Shown here: piece after piece, positions 28,813-37,517 of the stretch
Numbering within the stretch: position 1 is the stretch's first letter
How the letters are laid out: each line of letters starts with the position of its first letter
Origin: Ensifer sesbaniae
Lineage (GTDB): Bacteria; Pseudomonadota; Alphaproteobacteria; Rhizobiales; Rhizobiaceae
NCBI RefSeq assembly: GCF_013283665.1
Contig: NZ_JABEKU010000002.1
Span: 2,260,060 to 2,324,059, forward strand
Reading direction: 5' to 3'
Length of the DNA stretch: 64,000 nucleotides
Notes under the pieces: model-generated
What the model was told of the DNA's origin: nothing
Databases searched by the model: none
Seen by the model: the letters and a program-made list of their open reading frames with translations, nothing else
Position numbers and translations under genes: made by a program

Positions 28813-29784
28813 TCAGCCCCTCGTCGCGTGCATGACGCGGCCGATCAGGTTCATCAGCACCTGCGCGGCGAGGATCGACGTGGAACCGGAATGATCGTAG
28901 TCCGGCGCAACCTCGACCAGGTCGATACCGACAATCGTGCCGCGCTTGGCAAGTGCCGCAAGGATCTCAAGCACTTCGTAGTAGATGAAGCCGCCATGGG
29001 ACGGCGTGCCGGTGCCGGGCGCGATCGAAGGATCAAAGCCATCGATGTCGATGGTGACATAATAGCGGGCGCCCGACGGTACGCGCGCGACGACAGCTTC
29101 CGTTCCCAATGCACGGATCTGGCGCACCGAGAGGATGTCCGAGCCCATGGCGCGGGCATCCTCATATCCCTCCTTCGCAGTCGAGGAGACGTTGCGGATG
29201 CCGAGTTGCGAAAGGCCGCTGACATAGGATTTCTCCGCCGCCCGGCGCATGGGGTTGCCGTGGCCGTAGCGAACCCCATGGCGCTCGTCGACGAAATCGA
29301 GATGCGCGTCGATCTGGACGATATGGATCGGACCGTTCCGGGCGCAGTCCTCAGCGAACGCATTGATGCAAGGGATGTTGACGGAATGGTCGCCGCCCAG
29401 CACCACCGGCAACGCACCCGCGGCCAGGATCTTGCGCACGCCGAATTCGATATTGGCGTGGCTCTTCATCGTGTCGGTATGCACGATGTCGGCGTCGCCG
29501 ATATCGACGATCGAAACCTTGTCATTCGGCAGGTAAGTGACGTCGTCTTCGTGGTCATAGGCGCCGCCGTGGCCAAAGGAAAACAAGGTCGAGGCCTCGC
29601 GGATGGCGCGCGGTCCGAAACGGGTGCCGGCACGCCATTGCGTGCCGCAGTCGAAGGGCGCACCCAGGATCGCGATGTCGGCGTTTATCGCGTCCCAATC
29701 CGGCTGATAGGGATATTTGCCGAAGGTGCAGATGCCGACGAAGGGCAGGTTCAGTCGACCGGAATCGTAGGAATTGCTCGCCAT
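28813..29784 (-). CDS. Ureohydrolase of the agmatinase/arginase family
   Basis: A 323-residue binuclear-metal hydrolase that removes urea from a guanidino compound. Metal-binding motifs are GGDHS, DAHLD (usually DAHTD) and DIDGFDPS, with GTGTPSHGG after the last. GGAGGAG precedes the ATG at 29784. It is the first gene of the seven-gene operon and divergent from a LysR gene. The agmatinase label is only by family: guanidinobutyrase, guanidinopropionase and guanidine hydrolases look alike at this level. The NCS1 transporter and the redox enzymes make plain agmatine degradation less likely. Confidence 0.85.
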   Translation of the reverse strand: MASNSYDSGRLNLPFVGICTFGKYPYQPDWDAINADIAILGAPFDCGTQWRAGTRFGPRAIREASTLFSFGHGGAYDHEDDVTYLPNDKVSIVDIGDADIVHTDTMKSHANIEFGVRKILAAGALPVVLGGDHSVNIPCINAFAEDCARNGPIHIVQIDAHLDFVDERHGVRYGHGNPMRRAAEKSYVSGLSQLGIRNVSSTAKEGYEDARAMGSDILSVRQIRALGTEAVVARVPSGARYYVTIDIDGFDPSIAPGTGTPSHGGFIYYEVLEILAALAKRGTIVGIDLVEVAPDYDHSGSTSILAAQVLMNLIGRVMHATRG

Positions 29785-29874
29785 ATGTCTCCTCCACAGG
29801 TGAAGGAGTGTGCGGAAGGCCGATACCTTTAAAAATATCTATGATTGGATGTTTAGTTGTGACTTAATCAATGC

Positions 29875-30807
29875 ATGATCAACAAGGTTCGACACCGCGT
29901 TCTCAATCTGTCGCTCGGCGACACGGAGCTCAGGCTGCTGCGCGTCTTTGCCTCCGTCGTCCAGTATGGCGGCTTCTCCTCCGCGCAAACCGCGCTTGGA
30001 ATGACGCAGGCAACGATCTCCACCCATATGCGCCATCTCGAGGATCGCCTGGGCTTGCGGCTCTGCAGCCGCGGGCGCAGCGGCTTTCTGCTGACGGACG
30101 AGGGGCGCCTCGTCTATGAGGCGACGCTGGAACTCTTCGGATCGCTGGAGAAGTTTCAAAGCCGCGTCGGCGAGGCGCAAGGCGAGCTGACCGGCAGCCT
30201 GACCTTCGGCACCGTGGATGCCATGATCACCAACAGGGATCTCGATCTTCAGGGCGCCCTTGCCGCCTTCCATCGGCAGGCGCCGCGCGTGCATCTCGAA
30301 ATCGACGTCGCCGCGCCGCAACTCCTGCAGCAGGGGCTGCTGAGTGGCGGCTATCAGATCGTGCTGATGCCATCGGTCGGTAGCGTCACGCCGCATTTCC
30401 GTACCCAACCGGTCTTTTCCGAGGTTCAGAAACTCTATTGCGCGCAAGGTCACCCGCTCTTCGGCGTCGCGGATGCGGCAATCACGACGGAGCTTCTGGA
30501 GGCACAGTCCTTCGCTGGCCGCACCTATATGCTGAACGAGACGATTTGCGGCGTGAACTTCCGCTGGGCGGCAGCCACGCCGCATATGGAGGGAACGCTG
30601 CTGCTTCTCCTCTCCGGCGCCTATATCGGCTTCCTGCCCGATCATTATGCCGAGGAATGGGTGCGCAGCGGCCGCCTTCGGCTGCTGGCGCCGGAGCGTA
30701 TGGCCTTCGAGGACATGTTCCACATTGCTCACCCACGCAACAAACCGTCGCGCGCCGCCGAGACGCTGGCGCGCGCCATTGTCGAAAGTGTGCGCACCCA
30801 TCGTTGA
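29875..30807 (+). CDS. LysR-family regulator of the ureohydrolase operon
   Basis: A 310-residue LysR protein. The helix-turn-helix is LGDTELRLLRVFASVVQYGGFSSAQTALGMTQATISTHMRHLEDRLGLRLC, followed by an effector domain from about residue 100. It is transcribed divergently from the ureohydrolase gene across a 90-bp A/T-rich gap, the classic arrangement for an activator responding to the pathway substrate. The gap contains TTAATCAATGCATGATCAA-like sequence but I could not fix a T-N11-A site. Confidence 0.88.
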   Translation: MINKVRHRVLNLSLGDTELRLLRVFASVVQYGGFSSAQTALGMTQATISTHMRHLEDRLGLRLCSRGRSGFLLTDEGRLVYEATLELFGSLEKFQSRVGEAQGELTGSLTFGTVDAMITNRDLDLQGALAAFHRQAPRVHLEIDVAAPQLLQQGLLSGGYQIVLMPSVGSVTPHFRTQPVFSEVQKLYCAQGHPLFGVADAAITTELLEAQSFAGRTYMLNETICGVNFRWAAATPHMEGTLLLLLSGAYIGFLPDHYAEEWVRSGRLRLLAPERMAFEDMFHIAHPRNKPSRAAETLARAIVESVRTHR

Positions 30808-30813
30808 CGGCGG

Positions 30814-30845
30814 CGGCCGCAGCCCACGCGAAGCGCCTGCGGCCG
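30814..30845. terminator. Bidirectional hairpin between convergent genes
   Basis: CGGCCGCAG (30814-30822) pairs perfectly with CTGCGGCCG (30837-30845). It lies between the LysR stop at 30807 and the convergent oxidase stop at 30855. A shared terminator is likely, though no U-run is present. Confidence 0.55.
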
Positions 30846-30854
30846 ACACGATCA

Positions 30855-33305
30855 CTAGCCTTTCACCCGGACCGCTTTCGGATCATAGGCCGCAGTAAGG
30901 TGCGCAGTGACCGGGAACCGGTCGCCGGCGAGTTCGACCTCGAAGCGGCCGGACTCCACGAAGGCCCGGTCCACACCAGCCGCATGTTCGATCAGTGCCA
31001 GCGCCACCGAGCGACCAAGGGTATGACCGTAGGCGGCCGAGCGCACCTCGCCAACGGGCTTTCCATCCCGAAGGATCAACTCGCCACCCCAGAGCATGGG
31101 CAAGGGATCATCCACGGTAAATTGAAGGATGCGGCGGGAGGGTGAGCCCTTCGCCTTTGCGGCAAGATAGGCCTCCCGGCCGATGAAGCCCCCAGCCTTG
31201 TCGACAGCCACCGCAAAGGAGAGCCCCGCTTCGCAAGGATTGACGTCCGGCGTGAGTTCGCGGCTCCAGGCACGGTAGCCCTTCTCCAGCCGGAGCGCCT
31301 CCAAGGCATAGTAGCCGCAATCAGTGAGCCCGAAATCACGGCCCGCCGCGTGCAATGCCTCGTAGACGCCGACCGCGAATTCCGTCGGCACGATCAGTTC
31401 CCATCCGAGTTCGCCGACATAGGTCATGCGATTGGCATAGGCGGTGGCGTAGCCGATATCGATTTCGCGGATCGTGGCGAAGGGAAAGCCCTCGTTCGAG
31501 AGATCCGCGGAGGTCAGGCGCGAGAGGACATCGCGCGACTTCGGCCCCATCAGGGCGAGAACCGCATAGGCGGAGGTGACATCGGTGAGCGTCACATGGG
31601 CCTCAGCGGCAACGTTCTTGCGGATCCAGTCCGCGTCATGCACCGCCTGCGCCGATCCGGTAATCAGCAGGAAGCGATCAGCGGCGAGGCGCATCACCGT
31701 AAGGTCGCTCTCATATCCGCCGCGCTCGTTCAGGAGGCCGGTGTAGACGGAGCGGCCGATCTCCACGTCGATCTCGGCCGCACAGATGCGATTGAGCGAC
31801 GCCACGGCATCTCGCCCCTGGACCAGCAGCTTGGCGAAGGAGGTCTGGTCGAAAATGCCGGCTGCCTCGCGCGTCGCTTTCATCTCGCGCTTTACCGCCT
31901 CGTGCCAATTCTGCCGGCCAAAGGCGTATTCCGTCGCGGGTCTTTCGCCCCCGGCGGCAAACCAGTTGGCTCGCTCCCACCCCATCTTCGAGCCGAAGCA
32001 GGCCCTCTTGGCGGCGAGCCGATCATAGAGCGGCGACCGGCGGAACGGACGCGCCGTATCCAGCTCCCGGTTTGGCCAGGGCATCGCATAATGCAAGCCG
32101 AGTGTCTCCTTGACGCGATCGTGCAGCCAGCGCGGGTTGTTGTTGAAGCTCGCGAAGCGGCGGATATCAACGGGCCAGAGATCCATGGTCGGGGCGCGGT
32201 TGACGATCCACTCCGCCAACGCGCGCCCTGCCCCGCCGGCGCTGGCGATGCCCATCGAATTGAAGCCGGCGCCGACAAAGAAGTTCCTCAGTTCGGGCGC
32301 CTCGCCCAGAATGAAATTGTTGTCCGGGGTGAAGCTCTCCGGGCCATTGTAGAACTTCTTCACCTCCGAGGTCGCCAGCTGCGGCACGCGCTGCAGTGCG
32401 TTGTGCATGAGGATCTCAAACTGGTCCCAATCATCCGGCAGCAGAGCGAACTCGAAATCGTCGGGAATGCCCGCCATGCCCCAGGGTTTGGCCTCCGGCT
32501 CGAACCCGCCCATGACCAGACCGCCGACCTCCTCCTTGAAGTAGATGTAACCATCGGGATCGCGCATGACCGGCAGATCGGGATGCACGCCGTCAATCCG
32601 GCCTGTGACGATGTACATGTGTTCGGCCGAGTGCAGCGGCACGGTAACGCCGCACATCTGGCCGACCTTGCGCGCCCATTGGCCCGCGCAGTTGACGACG
32701 ATCTCGGCGGTGATGGCCCCACGGTCGGTTTCCACGGCCGTGACGGCGCCGTTGCGGACGGAAATGCCGGTGACCCGAACGCGTTCGAAAATGCGCGCAC
32801 CGCGACTGCGTGCGCCTTTGGCGAGCGATTGCGTGAGATCGGTCGGATTGGCCTTGCCGTCGCCCGGCAGCCAGACGGCGCCGACGAGGTCGTCGATCGC
32901 CATGACCGGCCACAGATCCTGCGCCTCCCTCGGCGAGATCACCTCGATCTCAACGCCCTGCGCGCGTGCTGAAGCAGCGGTGCGTTTCAGCACCGTCATG
33001 CGTTCCGCCGAGCGCGCGACGGAGAGGGAGCCGCAATTCCTCCAGCCCGTAGCAAGCCCCGTCTCCGCTTCCAGCTCGCTATAGAGCTTGGTCGAATATT
33101 TGATGAGACCCGTCATATTGGCCTGGCTGCGCAATTGCCCGACCAGGCCCGCCGCGTGCCAGGTGGTGCCGCCGCTCAGTTGCCCCTGCTCCAGAAGGAT
33201 GACATCCCGCCAGCCGAGCTTGGTCAGATGATAGGCGACCGAGCAACCGATAATACCGCCACCGACGATGACGACCTGGGCTTGTGTTGGAAATTCCTGC
33301 GCCAT
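30855..33305 (-). CDS. Dimethylglycine/sarcosine dehydrogenase-like flavoprotein with GcvT domain
   Basis: An 816-residue protein. The N-terminal DAO domain starts with GGGIIG at 15-20 and has SGGTTWHAAG, whose His50 is the likely covalent FAD site by analogy with dimethylglycine dehydrogenase. The C-terminal half (from about residue 430) is a GcvT-like folate domain (LNERGGYESDLTVMRL) and GcvT C-domain (GEVRSAAYGHTLG). It should demethylate an N-methyl amino compound and pass the C1 unit to tetrahydrofolate. The start at 33305 has GGGAGGG upstream. DeoR and AraC/GlxA-type regulators lie upstream, as around glycine-betaine catabolic genes. The exact substrate is not determined. Confidence 0.85.
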   Translation of the reverse strand: MAQEFPTQAQVVIVGGGIIGCSVAYHLTKLGWRDVILLEQGQLSGGTTWHAAGLVGQLRSQANMTGLIKYSTKLYSELEAETGLATGWRNCGSLSVARSAERMTVLKRTAASARAQGVEIEVISPREAQDLWPVMAIDDLVGAVWLPGDGKANPTDLTQSLAKGARSRGARIFERVRVTGISVRNGAVTAVETDRGAITAEIVVNCAGQWARKVGQMCGVTVPLHSAEHMYIVTGRIDGVHPDLPVMRDPDGYIYFKEEVGGLVMGGFEPEAKPWGMAGIPDDFEFALLPDDWDQFEILMHNALQRVPQLATSEVKKFYNGPESFTPDNNFILGEAPELRNFFVGAGFNSMGIASAGGAGRALAEWIVNRAPTMDLWPVDIRRFASFNNNPRWLHDRVKETLGLHYAMPWPNRELDTARPFRRSPLYDRLAAKRACFGSKMGWERANWFAAGGERPATEYAFGRQNWHEAVKREMKATREAAGIFDQTSFAKLLVQGRDAVASLNRICAAEIDVEIGRSVYTGLLNERGGYESDLTVMRLAADRFLLITGSAQAVHDADWIRKNVAAEAHVTLTDVTSAYAVLALMGPKSRDVLSRLTSADLSNEGFPFATIREIDIGYATAYANRMTYVGELGWELIVPTEFAVGVYEALHAAGRDFGLTDCGYYALEALRLEKGYRAWSRELTPDVNPCEAGLSFAVAVDKAGGFIGREAYLAAKAKGSPSRRILQFTVDDPLPMLWGGELILRDGKPVGEVRSAAYGHTLGRSVALALIEHAAGVDRAFVESGRFEVELAGDRFPVTAHLTAAYDPKAVRVKG

Positions 33306-33372
33306 GAAACGACCCTCCCGAAACCATGGAAGGCCATACGGTAACAAAACGCCGCCAAAGAACAAGACAAAA

Positions 33373-33389
33373 TGTTACAAAAGATTACA
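33373..33389. promoter_or_regulatory. Direct repeat TGTTACA / GATTACA upstream of the GcvT-type oxidase
   Basis: TGTTACA at 33373-33379 and GATTACA at 33383-33389 begin 10 bp apart, in the 88-bp gap between the DeoR gene and the oxidase. A related TGTAACC occurs at 34333-34339 upstream of the AraC-type gene in the opposite orientation. Spacing and placement fit a DeoR-type operator, by inference only. Confidence 0.4.
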
Positions 33390-33393
33390 TCTT

Positions 33394-34194
33394 CTATTCT
33401 GCGACGATCAGAACCGGCCCCTTGCGCTCCAGTGCCTCACGGATCGCCTCCGGCGGACGACGATCAACGATCACCCCGGCGGCAGCCTCGAACCGCGGGA
33501 TGCGCAGCGGCGTCAGCCGTCCGAACTTGGAACTGTCGAGCACGAAATAGGCCTTGGCAGCCGTCGCCACCATCCGGGAGCGCTGCTCGGCGCCACTGCG
33601 GGTAAAGTCGGTCACCTCGCCATCCGGCGACAGTCCGCCACCGCCAAGGAACGCAACGTCGACGCGGAAGTGAGCGATGGCTTCGAGCGCATCGACGCCG
33701 ACAGCCGCCTCCTCGTCCGGATCGATTTCGCCGCCAAGCATATGCACGCGGACCCGGGGTTGCCGGCACATCAGCAACGCGATCGACAACGAAGTCGTGC
33801 AAATCGTCAGGTTTTTCCGCCCAGACAGCGCATGGGCGACCGCCAGCGTCGTCGTGCCGGAGTCAAGGAAGACGACCATGCCGTCGCGCACCAAGCCAGC
33901 GGCAGCACGACCGATCGCCGCCTTCGCCCCGGCATTTTCCTCCCGGCGCTCGACGAACGCCGCTTCCGTCGGCTCAAACAGGGTGGCGCCGCCATGCACG
34001 AGATCGAGCTGGCCGCGATCGGCAAGAAGCTTCAGATCCCGGCGGATCGTCTGACGCGAAACATCGAAGAAATCGGCAAGCTCGGTGATTCCAACCGTGC
34101 CGTCCTGAGCAAGGCGTCGCAGGATTTCGCCGTGACGGCGTGGTGCAAGGGCTCGGGCGCTTTGCGAGTCTGACATATGGCTATCTGTGTTCAT
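33394..34194 (-). CDS. DeoR/GlpR-family transcriptional repressor
   Basis: A 266-residue repressor. The DeoR helix-turn-helix is ILRRLAQDGTVGITELADFFDVSRQTIRRDLKLLADRGQLDLVHGGA. The C-terminal sugar-phosphate-sensing ISOCOT-like domain has DSGTTTLAVAHAL and FLGGGGLSPDGEVTDF. The start may be 34194 or the second ATG at 34176; neither has a clear ribosome site. It is upstream of the oxidase on the same strand and divergent from the AraC-type gene. Confidence 0.88.
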   Translation of the reverse strand: MNTDSHMSDSQSARALAPRRHGEILRRLAQDGTVGITELADFFDVSRQTIRRDLKLLADRGQLDLVHGGATLFEPTEAAFVERREENAGAKAAIGRAAAGLVRDGMVVFLDSGTTTLAVAHALSGRKNLTICTTSLSIALLMCRQPRVRVHMLGGEIDPDEEAAVGVDALEAIAHFRVDVAFLGGGGLSPDGEVTDFTRSGAEQRSRMVATAAKAYFVLDSSKFGRLTPLRIPRFEAAAGVIVDRRPPEAIREALERKGPVLIVAE

Positions 34195-34390
34195 TTTTGT
34201 CGTTTTGGCAAGCCGGGCGGCAACATCGCTGCCACTGCGGGATCATTCTCGCTCATTACCAGCAGAAGTTCACGCAGTTTTGCCGATATCTCGACAAGAA
34301 TACGCTTGGAGATGTCCTTATATGTTTCATAATGTAACCATTCCTTTCACTCACGTTCCAACCCGTCGCTTCGCGATCAGGAAGGTGACA

Positions 34391-35428
34391 ATGCAACAGG
34401 CCAGCATGGGCGCCCGCCACTTCATCTTCTATCTGCTCGACGGTTTTGCCCTGCACGGCTTTTCCGCGGCGATCGAGGCGCTGCGCCTCGCCAACGATGT
34501 GGCAGGTCGGCCGGTGTACGGATGGCAATCTGTAACGGCGGATGGTCATCCCGCGGTCTCGTCCTGCGGCACACGCATTGCTGCGACGGGATCGCTGGTG
34601 GACGAGCGTGGTCGTATGCATCGCGGCGGAGAACCGCCGTTCGTCGTCGTCTGTGGCGGCCGCGCAAAGCCGCCGGATGACAGGGCGCTGGACGCATGGC
34701 TTCGGCTTTGCGCGCGGAGCCACCGGCCACTCGCCGCGCTTGCCGGCGGTGTCTACTGCCTGGCTCGCGCCGGCCTGCTCGACGAGCGCCGTTGCGCCGT
34801 CCACTGGGAACATTTCCCGGATTTTTCGGAGCGGTACGTCGCGGCCAAGGCGCACCAAACTGCGTTTGAGATCGACGGCAGCATTTACACCTGTGCCGGC
34901 GGCAACGCACCGTTCGACATGTTCCTGCGCATCATCGAAACGGACCTCGGTCGGGACGTGACCAACCGCATCTGCGAGACAGCACTTTGCGAACGGCTTC
35001 GCGAGACGGGCGAACGCCAGCGGCTTCCGTTGCAGGCACGCCTCGGCATCGACAACCCATTGCTGATCCGGATTATCGAGCAGATGCAGGCAAACCTCGC
35101 CGAGCCACTGAAACTTGCCGACATGTCGCCGGCAACCGGCCTTTCCCGACGCCAGATGGAGCGCCTGTTTCGAAGGGAAATGGGGCGCACGCCAGCGCGC
35201 TACTATCTCGAGCTGCGGCTGGAGCGCGCCCATCTCCTTCTGCTCACCTCGTCGCTTCCCGTCATCGAGATCGCCGTCGCCTGCGGCTTCTCCACCGCCT
35301 CGCATTTTTCCCGCACCTATCGGGAGCGCTACGGCATCACGCCGCTGCGCACGCGTATCGCCGAAATGGAGCGGCTTCATAAAGGTGGTGGGTTGAGGAT
35401 GGAGAAGGAAGAGCGTCGGGTGGCCTGA
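34391..35428 (+). CDS. AraC-family regulator with DJ-1/PfpI-like sensor domain (GlxA/GbdR type)
   Basis: A 345-residue protein. Residues about 8-185 form a DJ-1/PfpI-type domain (FIFYLLDGFALHGFSAAIEALRLAN, LAGGVYCLARAGLLDERRCAVHWEH). The last ~100 residues are an AraC helix-turn-helix pair (LKLADMSPATGLSRRQMERLFRREMG, IEIAVACGFSTASHFSRTYRERYG). This architecture is shared with GbdR, SouR, CdhR and ArgR, which sense glycine betaine, sarcosine, carnitine or arginine. With the dimethylglycine-type oxidase nearby, an N-methylated amine effector is plausible. AGGAAGG precedes the start at 34391. Confidence 0.87.
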   Translation: MQQASMGARHFIFYLLDGFALHGFSAAIEALRLANDVAGRPVYGWQSVTADGHPAVSSCGTRIAATGSLVDERGRMHRGGEPPFVVVCGGRAKPPDDRALDAWLRLCARSHRPLAALAGGVYCLARAGLLDERRCAVHWEHFPDFSERYVAAKAHQTAFEIDGSIYTCAGGNAPFDMFLRIIETDLGRDVTNRICETALCERLRETGERQRLPLQARLGIDNPLLIRIIEQMQANLAEPLKLADMSPATGLSRRQMERLFRREMGRTPARYYLELRLERAHLLLLTSSLPVIEIAVACGFSTASHFSRTYRERYGITPLRTRIAEMERLHKGGGLRMEKEERRVA

Positions 35429-35452
35429 AAGGCGCCACGTCCATGGCGCCTT
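35429..35452. terminator. Bidirectional terminator hairpin
   Basis: AAGGCGCC (35429-35436) and GGCGCCTT (35445-35452) form a perfect 8-bp stem with an 8-base loop, directly after the AraC-type gene's stop and upstream of the convergent phnU stop at 35500. Confidence 0.55.
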
Positions 35453-35499
35453 CCTTCGGGATAAAGTCTTGTTGGAGCGGGGCTACCCGCCGCGATTGG

Positions 35500-37515
35500 C
35501 TATCGCCAAGCCTGGGTGCGGGCCAGCAGACCGCGGGCGATCAGCGCGTGAACGAGCTTGGCAACGACGTTCGTGTAGAAGATCATCATGCCCATGGCGG
35601 CGGCCGGCGCGATGTCGCCCGCATCGTCCATGTTCAGCACCGCAACTGAGGCAAGCTTGGTGTCCGTCGCATAGAGAAAGACGACCGCCGAGACCGTCGT
35701 CATCGCATTGACGAAGAGATAGATCGCGATGTTGAGGATCGCCGGAAGGCAGACCGGCACGGTCACGCGGAACAACAGCCGATGGAACGGCTGCTTGAGG
35801 GAGGCGGCGACGGATTCGAATTCCGGATCCATCTGCTTTAGCGCGGTCAATGCCGTCAGATGCGCGACGGTATAGAAATGCGTCACCGTCGACACGACGA
35901 GAATCGTCATCGTGCCATAGATCGCGTGCAGCGGATTGGCCGGGTTGTTGAAGAAGAAGATGTAGGCAAGGCCGAGCACCATGCCGGGCACGGCCATCGG
36001 CATCATTGCCAGGAAATGAAAGAGGCCACGGCCGAAGCGGAAGCCATCGGCCTTCTCGACCATATAGGCGCCGGCAAAGACGACGACCGAGCCGAAGAGC
36101 GCCGTGAGAAGCGCGAGCCGGATCGAATTGCCATAGGCCGCCCAGCCGCCACCGTCCATCAGGTCGAAGGCAAAGTTCTTCGTCGTCAGCGTCAGGTCAT
36201 AGGGCCAGAACTTAACGACGGCCGCGATCTGGCACATGGCGATCATGCCGAGAATGAACAGGCTGACGAGGCAGGCGAAGGCAAGGCAGAGCCCATCCAT
36301 GCGCATGTTGGGCTTCGGCGAATAGGGTACCGCGCGCGCCGAGAGAAGTGCCACTTGCCGCTTCTGCATATGTTGATCGACGACAAAGGCAAGCACGGCT
36401 GGCACGAGCAGGATGACGGAAACGACCGCGCCCATCTCGAAATTCTGCTGGCCGATCACCTGCTTGTAGATATCGACGGCAAGCATGCCGTATTGCCCGC
36501 CGATCACCTTGGGCAGGCCGAAATCCGTGATGACCAGCGTAAAGACGACGAAGGCCGCCGACACGATACCATAGCGCGCGCCGGGCACGGTGACGGTGGT
36601 GAAGGTGCGCCACTTGCTGGCTTTGAGAGAAGCGGCCGCCTCGTAGTGTCGGGCATCGGCGACGGAAAGCGCCGTCAGGATGATCAGGAAGGCGTGCGGC
36701 AGGGTGAAGAAGATCGAGCCGATGACGATGCCGATCGGCCCGTAGATCGAATAGCCGAGCAGCCAATCCCTGAAGATGCCCTGATTGCCGAAGAGATAGA
36801 CCAGCGCTATGCCCGGCAACAGCGACGGCACCAGGATCGGGATTGTCAGGATGCCGCGAAACAGGCCCTTCAGCGGCATGCAGCTTCGCGTCAGCCCATA
36901 GGCGAGCGCAAAGGCGATCGAGACCGTGAACACGGTACTGATCGCCGCCATCAGCACCGAATTGTAGATCGACCGGGCAAGGGCCGGTGTCGAGAAATAG
37001 GTCGCGAAGTTCTCGAAGCCGAGGCTGCGCGTCGGCCGCAGCACGACACGCCGGAACGTGCCGGAATCGTATTCGCGCCATTCCGTCCCCTTCTCCAGGG
37101 TGGAGCCGACGAGGAAGGCTGCATCATCCGTGGTACCGCGAATGCGGTAGTGAACGGGACTGCGGAACTTGAACTCCGGAAAGAACTTCGTGGCGGCGAG
37201 CCGCCCGTCGGAACTGCTGGAAAGTTCGCTCTCCGCCACTGCTTCGAGCTGCCGGTTGAGGTCCGCGGCACTGACGACCGGTCCCCAGTTCGCGCCCGTC
37301 TCGTCGCTCACCTGAAACTCGAATGCCGCAAGGTCGAACCGGTGCGTGGACAGCGACTTCGACAGCATGACGAAGAGCGGCGCCCCGAGCGCCACGATCA
37401 GGTAAAGCCCGATGACCGCCATGAAGCCGAGCTTGATGCGGTCGTCGCCGGAGGCTTCCTGCCGGAGCCGCTTGCCGATAACGGGAAGATGAGGCGCTTC
37501 GAGGACCATGTTCAT
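35500..37515 (-). CDS. phnU: 2-aminoethylphosphonate ABC transporter permease, fused two-domain (PhnU type)
   Basis: A 671-residue permease with two permease modules in one chain. The first has span LGFMAVIGLYLIVALGAPLFVML and coupling loop HYEAAASLKASKWRTFTTVTVPGA. The second has loop EFESVAASLKQPFHRLLFRVTVPVCLPA. Between the first and second spans lies an ~130-residue periplasmic insertion (about residues 55-185, rich in charged and beta-prone sequence) that makes it longer than the usual fused permeases. Its start lies just before the ATPase stop region. It forms the membrane channel for AEP with PhnS and PhnT. Confidence 0.85.
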   Translation of the reverse strand: MNMVLEAPHLPVIGKRLRQEASGDDRIKLGFMAVIGLYLIVALGAPLFVMLSKSLSTHRFDLAAFEFQVSDETGANWGPVVSAADLNRQLEAVAESELSSSSDGRLAATKFFPEFKFRSPVHYRIRGTTDDAAFLVGSTLEKGTEWREYDSGTFRRVVLRPTRSLGFENFATYFSTPALARSIYNSVLMAAISTVFTVSIAFALAYGLTRSCMPLKGLFRGILTIPILVPSLLPGIALVYLFGNQGIFRDWLLGYSIYGPIGIVIGSIFFTLPHAFLIILTALSVADARHYEAAASLKASKWRTFTTVTVPGARYGIVSAAFVVFTLVITDFGLPKVIGGQYGMLAVDIYKQVIGQQNFEMGAVVSVILLVPAVLAFVVDQHMQKRQVALLSARAVPYSPKPNMRMDGLCLAFACLVSLFILGMIAMCQIAAVVKFWPYDLTLTTKNFAFDLMDGGGWAAYGNSIRLALLTALFGSVVVFAGAYMVEKADGFRFGRGLFHFLAMMPMAVPGMVLGLAYIFFFNNPANPLHAIYGTMTILVVSTVTHFYTVAHLTALTALKQMDPEFESVAASLKQPFHRLLFRVTVPVCLPAILNIAIYLFVNAMTTVSAVVFLYATDTKLASVAVLNMDDAGDIAPAAAMGMMIFYTNVVAKLVHALIARGLLARTQAWR

Positions 37516-37517
37516 CG

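Noticed and set aside
31350..32972. 540-codon plus-strand frame
   Set aside because: Antisense to the GcvT-type oxidase; no motif, no ribosome site.
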